Origin: Siphonodentalium dalli
Taxonomy: Eukaryota > Mollusca > Scaphopoda > Gadilida > Siphonodentaliidae
Assembly: GCA_032622095.1 (NCBI GenBank)
Contig: CP136068.1
Span: forward strand, 61,464,025 to 61,528,024
Direction: 5' to 3'
DNA: 64,000 nucleotides
Of the stretch, positions 32,397 to 46,900 are shown one piece after another. The notes below the pieces were generated by a model. It worked only from the letters and a program-made list of their open reading frames with translations. It searched no databases and was not told the DNA's origin. Within the stretch, counting starts at the first letter, position 1; the number at the start of each line of letters is the position of its first letter. A program made the position numbers and the translations under genes.

Positions 32397-35300
32397 CTCA
32401 TATAAGAGTGGACAGGGAGGAACCCATATAAGAGTGGACAGGCAGGAACTCATATAAGAGTGGACAGGCAGGAACTCATATAAGAGTGGACAGGCAGGAA
32501 CTCATATAGCAGTGTACAGGGAGGAACTCATAAGAGTTGACATGGAGGAACTCATATAAGAGTGGACAGGGAAGAACTCATATAAGAGTGGACATGCAGG
32601 AATGCATATAAGAGTGGACAGGCTGGGACTCATATAATAGTGGACAGGCAGCAACTCATATAAGAGTGGACTGGGAGGAACTCATATAAGAGTGGAAATG
32701 AGGAACTCATATAAGAGTGGACAGGGGAACTCATATAAGAGTGGACAGGGAGGAACTCATAAGAGTAGACAGGGGAAACTCATATAAGAGTGGACAGGCA
32801 GGAACTCATATAAGAGTGGTCAGGGAGGAACTCATATAAGAGTGGACAGGCAGGAACTCATATAAGAGTGGACAGTCAGTAACTCATATAAGAGTGGACA
32901 GGGAGCAACTCATAAAAGAGTGGACAGGGAGCAACTCATAAAAGAGTGGACAGGGAGCAACTCATAAAGAGTGGACAGGGAGCAACTCATATAAGAGTGG
33001 ACAGGGAGGAACTCATATAAGAGTGGACAAGCAGGAACTCATATAAGAGTGGACAGGGAGGAACTCATATAAGAGTGGACAGGGAGGAACTCATATAAAA
33101 GTAGACAGGGAGGAACTCATATAAGAGTGGACAGACATCAACTCATATAAGAGTGGACATGGATGAACTCATATAAGAGTGGCAGGCAGCAACTCAAATA
33201 AGAGTGGACAGGGATGAACTCATATAAGACTGGACATGGAGGAACTCATATAAGAGTGGACAGTGGGAACTCATATAAGAGTGGACAGGGAGGAACTCAT
33301 AAGAGTAGACAGGGGGAACCCATATAAGAGTGGACAGGCAGGAACTCATATAAGAGTGTACAGGGATGAACTCATATAAGAGTGGACATGGAGAAACTCA
33401 TATAAGAGTGGACAGGGAGGAACTCATACAAGAGTGGACTGGGAGGAACTCATATAAGAGTGGACTGGGAGGAACTCGTATAAGAGTGGACAGGCAGGAA
33501 CACATATAAGAATGGACAGGGAGCAACTCATCTTAGAGTGGACAGGGAGCAACTCATATAAGATTGGACAGGGAGGAACTCATATAAGGGTGGACATGGA
33601 GGAACTCATATAAGAGTGGACATGGAGGAACTCATATAAGAGAGGACAGGGGGAACACATATAAGAGTGGACAGGGAGGAACTCATAAGAGTAGACAGGG
33701 GGAACTCATATAAGAGTGGACAGGCAGGAACTCATATAAGAGTGGTCAGGGAGGAACTCATATAAGAGTGGACATGGAGAAACTCATATAAGAGTGGACA
33801 GGGAGGAACTCATAAGAGTGGACTGGGAGGAACTCATATAAGAGTGGACAGGCAGGAACACATATAAGAGTGGTCAGGGAGGAACTCATATTTGAGTGGA
33901 CAGGGAGAAACTCATAAAAGAATGGACAGTGAGCAACTCATATAAGAGTGGACAAAGGGGAACTCATATAAGAGTGGACAGGCAGGAACTCATATAAGAG
34001 TGGACAGGGGGGAACTCATATAAAGTGGACAGGGAGGAACTCATATAAGAGTGGACAGGCAGGAACTCATATAAGAGTGGACAGGCTGGAACTCATATAA
34101 GAGTGGACAGGCAGGAACTCATATAAGAGTGGACAGGGAGGAACTCATAAGAGTGGACAGGCAGGTACTCATAAGAGTGGACATGGAGGAACTCATAAGA
34201 GTGGACAGGCAGGAACTCATATAAGAGTGGACAGGCAGGAACTCATATAAGAGTGGACAGGCTGGAACTCATATACGAGTGGACAGGCAGCAACTCATAT
34301 AATAGTGGACAGGGAGGAACTCATAAGAGAGGACAGGGAGGAACTAATATATGAGTGTACATGGAGGAACTAATAAAAGAGTGGACAGAGAGGAACTAAT
34401 ATAAGAGTGGACAGGGAAGAACTAATATAAGAGTGGACAGGGAGGAACTAATATAAGAGTGGACAGGCTGGAAATCATAAGAGTGGACAGGCTGGAACTC
34501 ATAAGAGTGGACAGGGAGGAACTCATATAAGAGTGGACAGGCTGGATCTTATAAGAGTGGACAGGCTGGAACTCATAAGAGTGGACAGGCAGGAACTCAT
34601 ATAAGAGTGGACAGGGAGGAACTCATAATAGTGGACATGGAGGAACTCATAAGAGTGGACAGGCCGGAACTCATATACGAGTGGACAGGCAGCAACTCAT
34701 ATAAGAGTGGACAGGGAGGAACTCATATAAGAGTGGACAGGGAGGAACTAATATATGAGTGTACAGGGAGGAACTAATATAAGAGTGGACAGGGAGGAAC
34801 TCATATAAGAGTGGACAGGGAGGAACTCATATAAGAGTGGACAGGCAGGAACTCATATAAGAGTGGACAGGGAGGAACTCATATAAGAGTGGACAGGGAG
34901 GAACCCATATAAGAGTGGACAGGCAGGAACTCATATAAGAGTGGACAGGCAGGAACTCATATAAGAGTGGACAGGCAGGAACTCATATAGCAGTGTACAG
35001 GGAGGAACTCATAAGAGTTGACAGGGAAGAACTCATATAAGAGTGGACAGGGAAGAACTCATATAAGAGTGGACATGCAGGAATTCATATAAGAGTGGAC
35101 AGGCTGGGACTCATATAATAGTGGACAGGCAGCAACTCATATAAGAGTGGACTGGGAGGAACTCATATAAGAGTGGAAATGAGGAACTCATATAAGAGTG
35201 GACAGGGGAACTCATATAAGAGTGGACAGGCAGGAACTCATATAAGAGTGGTCAGGGAGGAACTCATATAAGAGTGGATATGGAGAAACTCATATAAGAG

Positions 35301-36374
35301 TGGACAGGGAGGAACTCATAAGAGTGGACTGGGAGGAACTCATATAAGAGTGGACAGGCAGGAACACATATAAGAGAGGTCAGGGAGGAACTCATATTTG
35401 AGTTGACAGGGAGGAACTCATATAAGAGTGGACAAGGAGGAACTCATATAAGAGTGGACAGTCAGCAACTCATAAGAGTGGACAGGGAGGAACTCATATA
35501 AGAGTGGACAGACATCAACTCATATAAGAGTGGACATGGATGAACTCATATAAGAGTGGCAGGCAGCAACGCATATAAGATTGGACAGGGAGGAACTAAT
35601 ATAAGGGTGGACATGGAGGAACTCATATAAGAGTGGACATGGAGGAACTCATATAAGAGTCGACAGGGGGAACTCATATAAGAGTGGACAGGGAGGAACT
35701 CATAAGAGTAGACAGGGGGAACTCATATAAGAGTGGACAGGCAGGAACTCATATAAGAGTGGTCAGGGAGGAACTCATATAAGAGTGGACATGGAGAAAC
35801 TCATATAAGAGTGGACAGGGAGGAACTCATAAGAGTGGACTGGGAGGAACTCATATAAGAGTGGACAGGCAGGAACACATATAAGAGTGGTCAGGGAGGA
35901 ACTCATATTTGAGAGGACAGGGAGAAACTCATAAAAGAATGGACAGGGAGCAACTCTTATAAGAGTGGACAAGGGGGAACTCATATAAGAGTGGACAGGC
36001 AGGAACTCATATAAGAGTGGACAGGGAGGAACTCATATAAAGTGGACAGGGATGAACTCATATAAGAGTGGACAGGCAGGAACTCATATAAGAGTGGACA
36101 GGCTGGAACTCATATAAGAGTGGACAGGCAGGAACTCATATAAGAGTGGACAGGGAGGAACTCATAAGAGTGGACAGGGAGGTACTCATAAGAGTGGACA
36201 TGGAGGAACTCACAAGAGTGGACAGGCAGGAACTCATATAAGAGTGGACAGGCAGGAATACATATAAGAATGGACAGGGAGCAACTCATCTTAGAGTGGA
36301 CAGGGAGCAACTCATATAAGATTGGACAGGGAGGAACTCATATAAGGGTGGACATGGAGGAATTCATATAAGAG

Positions 36375-39300
36375 TGGACAGGGAGGAACTCATATAAGAC
36401 TGAACATGGAGGAACTCATATAAGAGTGGACAGTGGGAACTCATATAAGAGTGGACAGGGAGGAACTCATAAGAGTAGACAGGGGGAACCCATATAAGAG
36501 TGGACAGGCAGGAACTCATATAAGAGTGCACAGGGAGGAACTCATATAAGAGTGGACATGGAGAAACTCATATAAGAGTGGACATGGAGGAAATCATATA
36601 AGAGTGGACTGGGAGGAACTCATATAAGAGTGGACTGGGAGGAACTCGTATAAGAGTAGACAGGCAGGAACACATATAAGAGTGGACAGGGAGCAACTCA
36701 TCTTAGAGTGGACAGGGAGGAACTCATATAAGATTGGACAGGGAGGAACTCATATAAGGGTGGACATGGAGGAACTCATATAAGAGTGGACATGGAGGAA
36801 CTCATATAAGAGTGGACAGGGGGAACTCATATAATAGTGGACAGGGAGGAACTCATAAGAGAGGACAGGGAGAAACTAATATATGAGTGTACATGGAGGA
36901 ACTAATATAAGAGTGGACAGAGAGGAACTAATATAAGAGTGGACAGGGAGGAACTAATATAAGAGTGGACAGGGAGGAACTAATATAAGAGTGGACAGGC
37001 TGGAACTCATAAGAGTGGACAGGCTGGAACTCATAAGAGTGGACAGGCAGGAACTCATATAAGAGTGGACAGGGAGGAACTCATAAGAGTGGACATGGAG
37101 GAACTCATAAGAGTGGACAGGCTGGAACTCATATACGAGTGGACAGGCAGCAACTCATATAAGAGTGGACAGGGAGGAACTCATATAAGAGAGAACAGGG
37201 AGGAACTAATATGTGAGTGTACAGAGAGGAACTAATATAAGAGTGGACAGGGAGGAACTCATATAAGAGTGGACAGGGAGGAACTCATATAAGAGTGGAC
37301 AGGGAGGAACTCATATAAGAGTGGACAGGGATGAACTCATATAAGAGTGGACAGGGAGGAACCCATATAAGAGTGGACAGGCAGGAACTCATATAAGAGT
37401 GGACAGGCAGGAACTCATATAAGAGTGGACAGGCATGAACTCATATAGCAGTGTACAGGGAGGAACTCATAAGAGTTGACATGGAGGAACTCATATAAGA
37501 GTGGACAGGGAAGAACTCATATAAGAGTGGACATGCAGGAATTCATATAAGAGTGGACAGGCTGGGACTCATATAATAGTGGACAGGCAGCAACTCATAT
37601 AAGAGTGGACTGGGAGGAACTCATATAAGAGTGGAAATGAGGAACTCATATAAGAGTGGACAGGGGAACTCATATAAGAGTGGACAGGGAGGAACTCATA
37701 AGAGTAGACAGGGGAAACTCATATAAGAGTGGACATGGAGAAACTCATACAAGAGTGGACAGGGAGGAACTCATAAGAGTGGACTGGGAGGAACTCATAT
37801 AAGAGTGGACAGGCAGGAACACATATAAGAGAGGTCAGGGAGGAACTCATATTTGAGTTGACAGGGAGGAACTCATATAAGAGTGGACAAGGAGGAACTC
37901 ATATAAGAGTGGACAGTCAGCAACTCATAAGAGTGGACAGGGAGGAACTCATATAAGAGTGGACAGACATCAACTCATATAAGAGTGGACATGGATGAAC
38001 TCATATAAGAGTGGCAGGCAGCAACGCATATAAGATCGGACAGGGAGGAACTCATATAAGGGTGGACATGGAGGAACTCATATAAGAGTGGACATGGAGG
38101 AACTCATATAAGAGTGGACAGGGGGAACTCATATAAGAGTGGACAGGGAGGAACTCATAAGAGTAGACAGGGGGAACTCATATAAGAGTGGACAGGCAGG
38201 AACTCATACAAGAGTGGTCAGGGAGGAACTCATATAAGAGTGGACATGGAGAAACTCATATAAGAGTGGACAGGGAGGAACTCATAAGAGTGGACTGGGA
38301 GGAACTCATATAAGAGTGGACAGGCAGGAACACATATAAGAGTGGTCAGGGAGGAACTCATATTTGAGTGGACAGGGAGAAACTCATAAAAGAATGGACA
38401 GGGAGCAACTCTTATAAGAGTGGACAAGGGGGAACTCATATAAGAGTGGACAGGCAGGAACTCATATAAGAGTGGACAGGGAGGAACTCATATAAAGTGG
38501 ACAGGGAGGAACTCATATAAGAGTGGACAGGCAGGAACTCATATAAGAGTGGACAGGCAGGAACTCATATAAGAGTGGACAGGCAGGAACTCATATAAGA
38601 GTGGACAGGGAGGAATTCATAAGAGTGGACAGGGAGGCACTCATAAGAGTGGACATGGAGGAACTCACAAGAGTGGACAGGCAGGAACTCATATAAGAGT
38701 GGACAGGCAGGAACTCATATAAGAGTGGACAGGCTGGAACTCATATACGAGTGGACAGGCTGGAACTCATATACGAGTGGACAGGCAGCAACTCATATAA
38801 TAGTGGACAGGGAGGAACTCATAAGAGAGGACAGGGAGGAACTAATATATGAGTGTACATGGAGGAACTAATATAAGAGTGGACAGGGAGGAACTAGTAT
38901 AAGAGTGGACAGGGAGGAACTAATATAAGAGTGGACAGGGAGGAACTAATATAAGAGTGGACAGGGAGGAACTAATATAATAGTGGACAGGGAGGAACTA
39001 ATATAAGAGTGGACAGGGTGGAACTCATATAAGAGTGGACAGGCTGGAACTCATAAGAGTGGACAGGCTGGAACTCATAAGACTGGACAGGGAGGAACTC
39101 ATAAGAGTGGAAGGCTGGAACTCATATAAGAGTGGACAGGGAGGAACTCATAAGAGTGGACATGGAGGAACTCATAAGAGTGGAAGGCTGGAACTCATAT
39201 ACGAGTGGACAGGCAGCAACTCATATAAGAGTGGACAGGGAGGAACTCATATAAGAGAGGACATAGAGGAACTAATATATGAGTGTACAGGGAGGAACTA

Positions 39301-42300
39301 ATATAAGAGTGGACAGGGAGGAACTCATATAAGAGTGGACAGGGAGGAACTCATATAAGAGTGGACAGGGAGGAACTCATATAAGAGTGGACAGGGAGGA
39401 ACTCATATAAGAGTGGACAGGGAGGAACCCATATAAGAGTGGACAGGGAGGAACTCATATAAGACTGGACATGGAGGAACTCATATAAGAGTGGACAGTG
39501 GGAACTCATATAAGAGTGGACAGGGAGGAACTCATAAGAGTAGACAGGGGGAACCCATATAAGAGTGGACAGGCAGGAACTCATATAAGAGTGCACAGGG
39601 AGGAACTCATATAAGAGTGGACATGGAGAAACTCATATAAGAGTGGACATGGAGGAAATCATATAAGAGTGGACTGGGAGGAACTCATATAAGAGTGGAC
39701 TGGGAGGAACTCGTATAAGAGTAGACAGGCAGGAACACATATAAGAGTGGACAGGGAGCAACTCATCTTAGAGTGGACAGGGAGGAACTCATATAAGATT
39801 GGACAGGGAGGAACTCATATAAGGGTGGACATGGAGGAACTCATATAAGAGTGGACATGGAGGAACTCATATAAGAGTGGACAGGGGGAACTCATATAAT
39901 AGTGGACAGGGAGGAACTCATAAGAGAGGACAGGGAGAAACTAATATATGAGTGTACATGGAGGAACTAATATAAGAGTGGACAGAGAGGAACTAATATA
40001 AGAGTGGACAGGGAGGAACTAATATAAGAGTGGACAGGGAGGAACTAATATAAGAGTGGACAGGCTGGAACTCATAAGAGTGGACAGGCTGGAACTCATA
40101 AGAGTGGACAGGCAGGAACTCATATAAGAGTGGACAGGGAGGAACTCATAAGAGTGGACATGGAGGAACTCATAAGAGTGGACAGGCTGGAACTCATATA
40201 CGAGTGGACAGGCAGCAACTCATATAAGAGTGGACAGGGAGGAACTCATATAAGAGAGAACAGGGAGGAACTAATATGTGAGTGTACAGAGAGGAACTAA
40301 TATAAGAGTGGACAGGGAGGAACTCATATAAGAGTGGACAGGGAGGAACTCATATAAGAGTGGACAGGGAGGAACTCATATAAGAGTGGACAGGGATGAA
40401 CTCATATAAGAGTGGACAGGGAGGAACCCATATAAGAGTGGACAGGCAGGAACTCATATAAGAGTGGACAGGCAGGAACTCATATAAGAGTGGACAGGCA
40501 TGAACTCATATAGCAGTGTACAGGGAGGAACTCATAAGAGTTGACATGGAGGAACTCATATAAGAGTGGACAGGGAAGAACTCATATAAGAGTGGACATG
40601 CAGGAATTCATATAAGAGTGGACAGGCTGGGACTCATATAATAGTGGACAGGCAGCAACTCATATAAGAGTGGACTGGGAGGAACTCATATAAGAGTGGA
40701 AATGAGGAACTCATATAAGAGTGGACAGGGGAACTCATATAAGAGTGGACAGGGAGGAACTCATAAGAGTAGACAGGGGAAACTCATATAAGAGTGGACA
40801 TGGAGAAACTCATACAAGAGTGGACAGGGAGGAACTCATAAGAGTGGACTGGGAGGAACTCATATAAGAGTGGACAGGCAGGAACACATATAAGAGAGGT
40901 CAGGGAGGAACTCATATTTGAGTTGACAGGGAGGAACTCATATAAGAGTGGACAAGGAGGAACTCATATAAGAGTGGACAGTCAGCAACTCATAAGAGTG
41001 GACAGGGAGGAACTCATATAAGAGTGGACAGACATCAACTCATATAAGAGTGGACATGGATGAACTCATATAAGAGTGGCAGGCAGCAACGCATATAAGA
41101 TCGGACAGGGAGGAACTCATATAAGGGTGGACATGGAGGAACTCATATAAGAGTGGACATGGAGGAACTCATATAAGAGTGGACAGGGGGAACTCATATA
41201 AGAGTGGACAGGGAGGAACTCATAAGAGTAGACAGGGGGAACTCATATAAGAGTGGACAGGCAGGAACTCATACAAGAGTGGTCAGGGAGGAACTCATAT
41301 AAGAGTGGACATGGAGAAACTCATATAAGAGTGGACAGGGAGGAACTCATAAGAGTGGACTGGGAGGAACTCATATAAGAGTGGACAGGCAGGAACACAT
41401 ATAAGAGTGGTCAGGGAGGAACTCATATTTGAGTGGACAGGGAGAAACTCATAAAAGAATGGACAGGGAGCAACTCTTATAAGAGTGGACAAGGGGGAAC
41501 TCATATAAGAGTGGACAGGCAGGAACTCATATAAGAGTGGACAGGGAGGAACTCATATAAAGTGGACAGGGAGGAACTCATATAAGAGTGGACAGGCAGG
41601 AACTCATATAAGAGTGGACAGGCAGGAACTCATATAAGAGTGGACAGGCAGGAACTCATATAAGAGTGGACAGGGAGGAATTCATAAGAGTGGACAGGGA
41701 GGCACTCATAAGAGTGGACATGGAGGAACTCACAAGAGTGGACAGGCAGGAACTCATATAAGAGTGGACAGGCAGGAACTCATATAAGAGTGGACAGGCT
41801 GGAACTCATATACGAGTGGACAGGCTGGAACTCATATACGAGTGGACAGGCAGCAACTCATATAATAGTGGACAGGGAGGAACTCATAAGAGAGGACAGG
41901 GAGGAACTAATATATGAGTGTACATGGAGGAACTAATATAAGAGTGGACAGGGAGGAACTAGTATAAGAGTGGACAGGGAGGAACTAATATAAGAGTGGA
42001 CAGGGAGGAACTAATATAAGAGTGGACAGGGAGGAACTAATATAATAGTGGACAGGGAGGAACTAATATAAGAGTGGACAGGGTGGAACTCATATAAGAG
42101 TGGACAGGCTGGAACTCATAAGAGTGGATAGGCTGGAACTCATAAGACTGGACAGGGAGGAACTCATAAGAGTGGAAGGCTGGAACTCATATAAGAGTGG
42201 ACAGGGAGGAACTCATAAGAGTGGACATGGAGGAACTCATAAGAGTGGAAGGCTGGAACTCATATACGAGTGGACAGGCAGCAACTCATATAAGAGTGGA

Positions 42301-42505
42301 CAGGGAGGAACTCATATAAGAGAGGACATAGAGGAACTAATATATGAGTGTACAGGGAGGAACTAATATAAGAGTGGACAGGGAGGAACTCATATAAGAG
42401 TGGACAGGGAGGAACTCATATAAGAGTGGACAGGGAGGAACTCATATAAGAGTGGACAGGGAGGAACTCATATAAGAGTGGACAGGGAGGAACCCATATA
42501 AGAGT
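36375..42505. repeat. 3,065-bp tandem duplication in the 26-bp array
   Basis: Rare variants recur at a constant 3,065-bp offset: GAGTAGACAGGCAGG at about 36,654 and 39,719, CAGGGAGGAACTCATATAAG followed by ACTG at 36,380 and 39,445, and the 88-codon frame start at 39,035 and 42,100. The few differences seen are single bases (GACTGAAC versus GACTGGAC; GTGGACAGG versus GTGGATAGG near 42,127). The copies are about 36,375-39,439 and 39,440-42,505. Confidence 0.85.
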
Positions 42506-42579
42506 GGACAGGCAGGAACTCATATAAGAGTGGACAGGCAGGAACTCATATAAGAGTGGACAGGCAGGAACTCATATAG

Positions 42580-45500
42580 CAGTGTACAGGTATGAACTCA
42601 TAAGAGTTGACAGGGAGAAACTCATAAAAGAGTGGACAGGGAAGAACTCATATAAGAGTGGACATGCAGGAATTCATATAAGAGTGGACAGGCTGGGACT
42701 CATATAATAGTGGACAGGCAGCAACTCATATAAGAGTGGACTGGGAGGAACTCATATAAGAGTGGAAATGAGGAACTCATATAAGAGTGGACAGGCTGGA
42801 ACTCATAAGAGTGGACAGGCAGGAACTCATATAAGAGTGGACAGGGAGGAACTCATAAGAGTGGACATGGAGGAACTCATAAGAGTGGACAGGCTGGAAC
42901 TCATATACGAGTGGACAGGTAGCAACTCATATAAGAGTGGACAGGGAGGAACTCATATAAGAGAGGACAGGGAGGAACTAATATATGAGTGTACAGGGAG
43001 GAACTAATATAAGAGTGGACAGGGAGGAACTCATATAAGAGTGGACAGGGAGGAACTCATATAAGAGTGGACAGGGAGGAACTCATATAAGAGTGGACAG
43101 GGAGGAATTCATATAAGAGTGGACAGGGAGGAACCCATATAAGAGTGGACAGGCAGGAACTCATATAAGAGTGGACAGGCAGGAACTCATATAAGAGTGG
43201 ACAGGCAGGAACTCATATAGCAGTGTACAGGGAGGAACTCATACGAGTTGACAGGGAGGAACTCATATAAGAGTGGACAGGGAAGAACTCATATAAGAGT
43301 GGACATGCAGGAATTCATATAAGAGTGGACAGGCTGGGACTCATATAATAGTGGACAGGCAGCAACTCATATAAGAGTGGACTGGGAGGAACTCATATAA
43401 GAGTGGAAATGAGGAACTCATATAAGAGTGGACAGGGGAACTCATATAAGAGTGGACAGGGAGGAACTCATATAAGAGTGGACAGGGGAACTCATATAAG
43501 AGTGGACAGGGAGGAACTCATATAAGAGTGGTCAGGGAGGAACTCATATAAGAGTGGACATGGAGAAACTCATATAAGAGTGGACAAGGAGGAACTCATA
43601 AGAGTGGACTGGGAGGAACTAATATAAGAGTGGACAGGCAGGAACACATATAAGAGTGGTCAGGGAGGAACTCATATTTGAGTTGACAGGGAGGAACTCA
43701 TATAAGAGTGGACAAGGAGGAACTCATATAAGAGTGGACAGTCAGCAACTCATAAGAGTGGACAGGGAGGAACTCATATAAGAGTGGACAGACATCAACT
43801 CATATAAGAGTGGACATGGATGAACTCATATAAGAGTGGCAGGCAGCAACTCATATAAGATTGGACAGGGAGGAACTCATATAAGAGTGGACAGGGGAAC
43901 TCATAAGAGTGGACAGGGAGGAACTCATAAGAGTAGACAGGGGGAACTCATATAAGAGTGGACAGGCATGAACTCATATAAGAGTGGTCAGGGAGGAACT
44001 CATATAAGAGTGGACATGGAGAAACTCATATAAGAGTGGACAGGGAGGAACTCATAAGATTGGACAGGTAGGAACTCATATAAGAGTGGACAGTGAGCAA
44101 CTCATATAAGAGTGGACAAAGGGGAACTCATATAAGAGTGGACAGGCAGGAACTCATATAAGAGTGGACAGGGAGGAACTCATATAAAGTGGACAGGGAG
44201 GAACTCATATAAGAGTGGACAGGCAGGAACTCATATAAGAGTGGACAGGCTGGAACTCATATAAGAGTGGACAGGCAGGAACTCATATAAGAGTGGACAG
44301 GGAGGAACTCATAAGAGTGTGCAGGCAGGTACTCATAAGAGTGGACATGGAGGAACTCATAAGAGTGGACAGGCAGGAACTCATATAAGAGTGGACAGGC
44401 AGGAACTCATATAAGAGTGGACAGGCTGGAACTCATATACGAGTGGACAGGCAGCAACTCATATAATAGTGGACAGGGACGAACTCATAAGAGAGGACAG
44501 GGAGGAACTAATATATGAGTGTACATGGAGGAACTAATATAAGAGTGGACAGAGAGGAACTAATATAAGAGTGGACAGGGAGGAACTAATATAAGAGTGG
44601 ACAGGGAGGAACTAATATAAGAGTGGACAGGCTGGAAATCATAAGAGTGGACAGGCTGGAACTCATAAGAGTGGACAGGGAGGAACTCATATAAGAGTGG
44701 ACAGGCTGGATCTTATAAGAGTGGACAGGCTGGAACTCATAAGAGTGGACAGGCAGGAACTCATATAAGAGTGGACAGGGAGGAACTCATAATAGTGGAC
44801 ATGGAGGAACTCATAAGAGTGGACAGGCCGGAACTCATATACGAGTGGACAGGCAGCAACTCATATAAGAGTGGACAGGGAGGAACTCATATAAGAGAGG
44901 ACAGGGAGAAACTAATATATGAGTGTACAGGGAGGAACTAATATAAGAGTGGACAGGGAGGAACTCATATAAGAGTGGACAGGGAGGAACTCATATAAGA
45001 GTGGACAGGCAGGAACTCATATAAGAGTGGACAGGGAGGAACTCATATAAGAGTGGACAGGGAGGAACCCATATAAGAGTGGACAGGCAGGAACTCATAT
45101 AAGAGTGGACAGGCAGGAACTCATATAAGAGTGGACAGGCAGGAACTCATATAGCAGTGTACAGGGAGGAACTCATAAGAGTTGACAGGGAGGAACTCAT
45201 ATAAGAGTGGACAGGGAAGAACTCATATAAGAGTGGACATGCAGGAATTCATATAAGAGTGGACAGGCTGGGACTCATATAATAGTGGACAGGCAGCAAC
45301 TCATATAAGAGTGGACTGGGAGGAACTCATATAAGAGTGGAAATGAGGAACTCATATAAGAGTGGACAGGGGAACTCATATAAGAGTGGACAGGCAGGAA
45401 CACATATAAGAGAGGTCAGGGAGGAACTCATATTTGAGTTGACAGGGAGGAACTCATATAAGAGTGGACAAGGAGGAACTCATATAAGAGTGGACAGTCA

Positions 45501-46900
45501 GCAACTCATAAGAGTGGACAGGGAGGAACTCATATAAGAGTGGACAGACATCAACTCATATAAGAGTGGACATGGATGAACTCATATAAGAGTGGCAGGC
45601 AGCAACGCATATAAGATTGGACAGGGAGGAACTCATATAAGGGTGGACATGGAGGAACTCATATAAGAGTGGACATGGAGGAACTCATATAAGAGTGGGC
45701 AGGGGGAACTCATATAAGAGTGGACAGGGAGGAACTCATAAGAGTAGACAGGGGGAACTCATATAAGAGTGGACAGGCAGGAACTCATATAAGAGTGGTC
45801 AGGGAGGAACTCATATAAGAGTGGACATGGAGAAACTCATATAAGAGTGGACAGGGAGGAACTCATAAGAGTGGACTGGGAGGAACTCATATAAGAGTGG
45901 ACAGGCAGGAACACATATAAGAGTGGTCAGGGAGGAACTCATATTTGAGTGGACAGGGAGAAACTCATAACAGAATGGACAGGGAGCAACTCTTATAAGA
46001 GTGGACAAGGGGGAACTCATATAAGAGTGGACAGGCAGGAACTCATATAAGAGTGGACAGGGAGGAACTCATATAAAGTGGACAGGGAGGAACTCATATA
46101 AGAGTGGACAGGCAGGAACTCATATAAGAGTGGACAGGCTGGAACTAATATAAGAGTGGACAGGCAGGAACTCATATAAGAGTGGACAGGGAGGAACTCA
46201 TAAGAGTGGACAGGGAGGTACTCATAAGAGTGGACATGGAGGAACTCACAAGAGTGGACAGGCAGGAACTCATATAAGAGTGGACAGGCAGGAACTCATA
46301 TAAGAGTGGACAGGCTGGAACTCATATACGAGTGGACAGGCTGGAACTCATATACGAGTGGACAGGCAGCAACTCATATAATAGTGGACAGGGAGGAACT
46401 CATAAGAGAGGACAGGGAGGAACTAATATATGAGTGTACATGGAGGAACTAATATAAGAGTGGACAGGGAGGAACTAGTATAAGAGTGGACAGGGAGGAA
46501 CTAATATAAGAGTGGACAGGGAGGAACTAATATAAGAGTGGACAGGGAGGAACTAATATAATAGTGGACAGGGAGGAACTAATATAAGAGTGGACAGGGT
46601 GGAACTCATATAAGAGTGGACAGGCTGGAACTCATAAGAGTGGACAGGCTGGAACTCATAAGACTGGACAGGCAGGAACTCATATAAGAGTGGACAGGGA
46701 GGAACTCATAAGAGTGGACATGGAGGAACTCATAAGAGTGGAAGGCTGGAACTCATATACGAGTGGACAGGCAGCAACTCATATAAGAGTGGACAGGGAG
46801 GAACTCATATAAGAGAGGACATAGAGGAACTAATATAGGAGTGTATAGGGAGGAACTAATATAAGAGTGGACAGGGAGGAACTCATATAAGAGTGGACAG
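42580..46900. repeat. ~4.3-kb block, copy 1 of a long-range duplication
   Basis: Variant order from about 42,580 to 46,900 reappears at about 50,805-55,300. Matching landmarks are 42,762 and 50,985 (offset 8,223), 45,811 and 54,235 (offset 8,424), and GTGTATAGGG at 46,841 and 55,241 (offset 8,400). The offset changes by +201 and then -24, matching a local 201-bp insertion and a 24-bp deletion in copy 2. Confidence 0.75.
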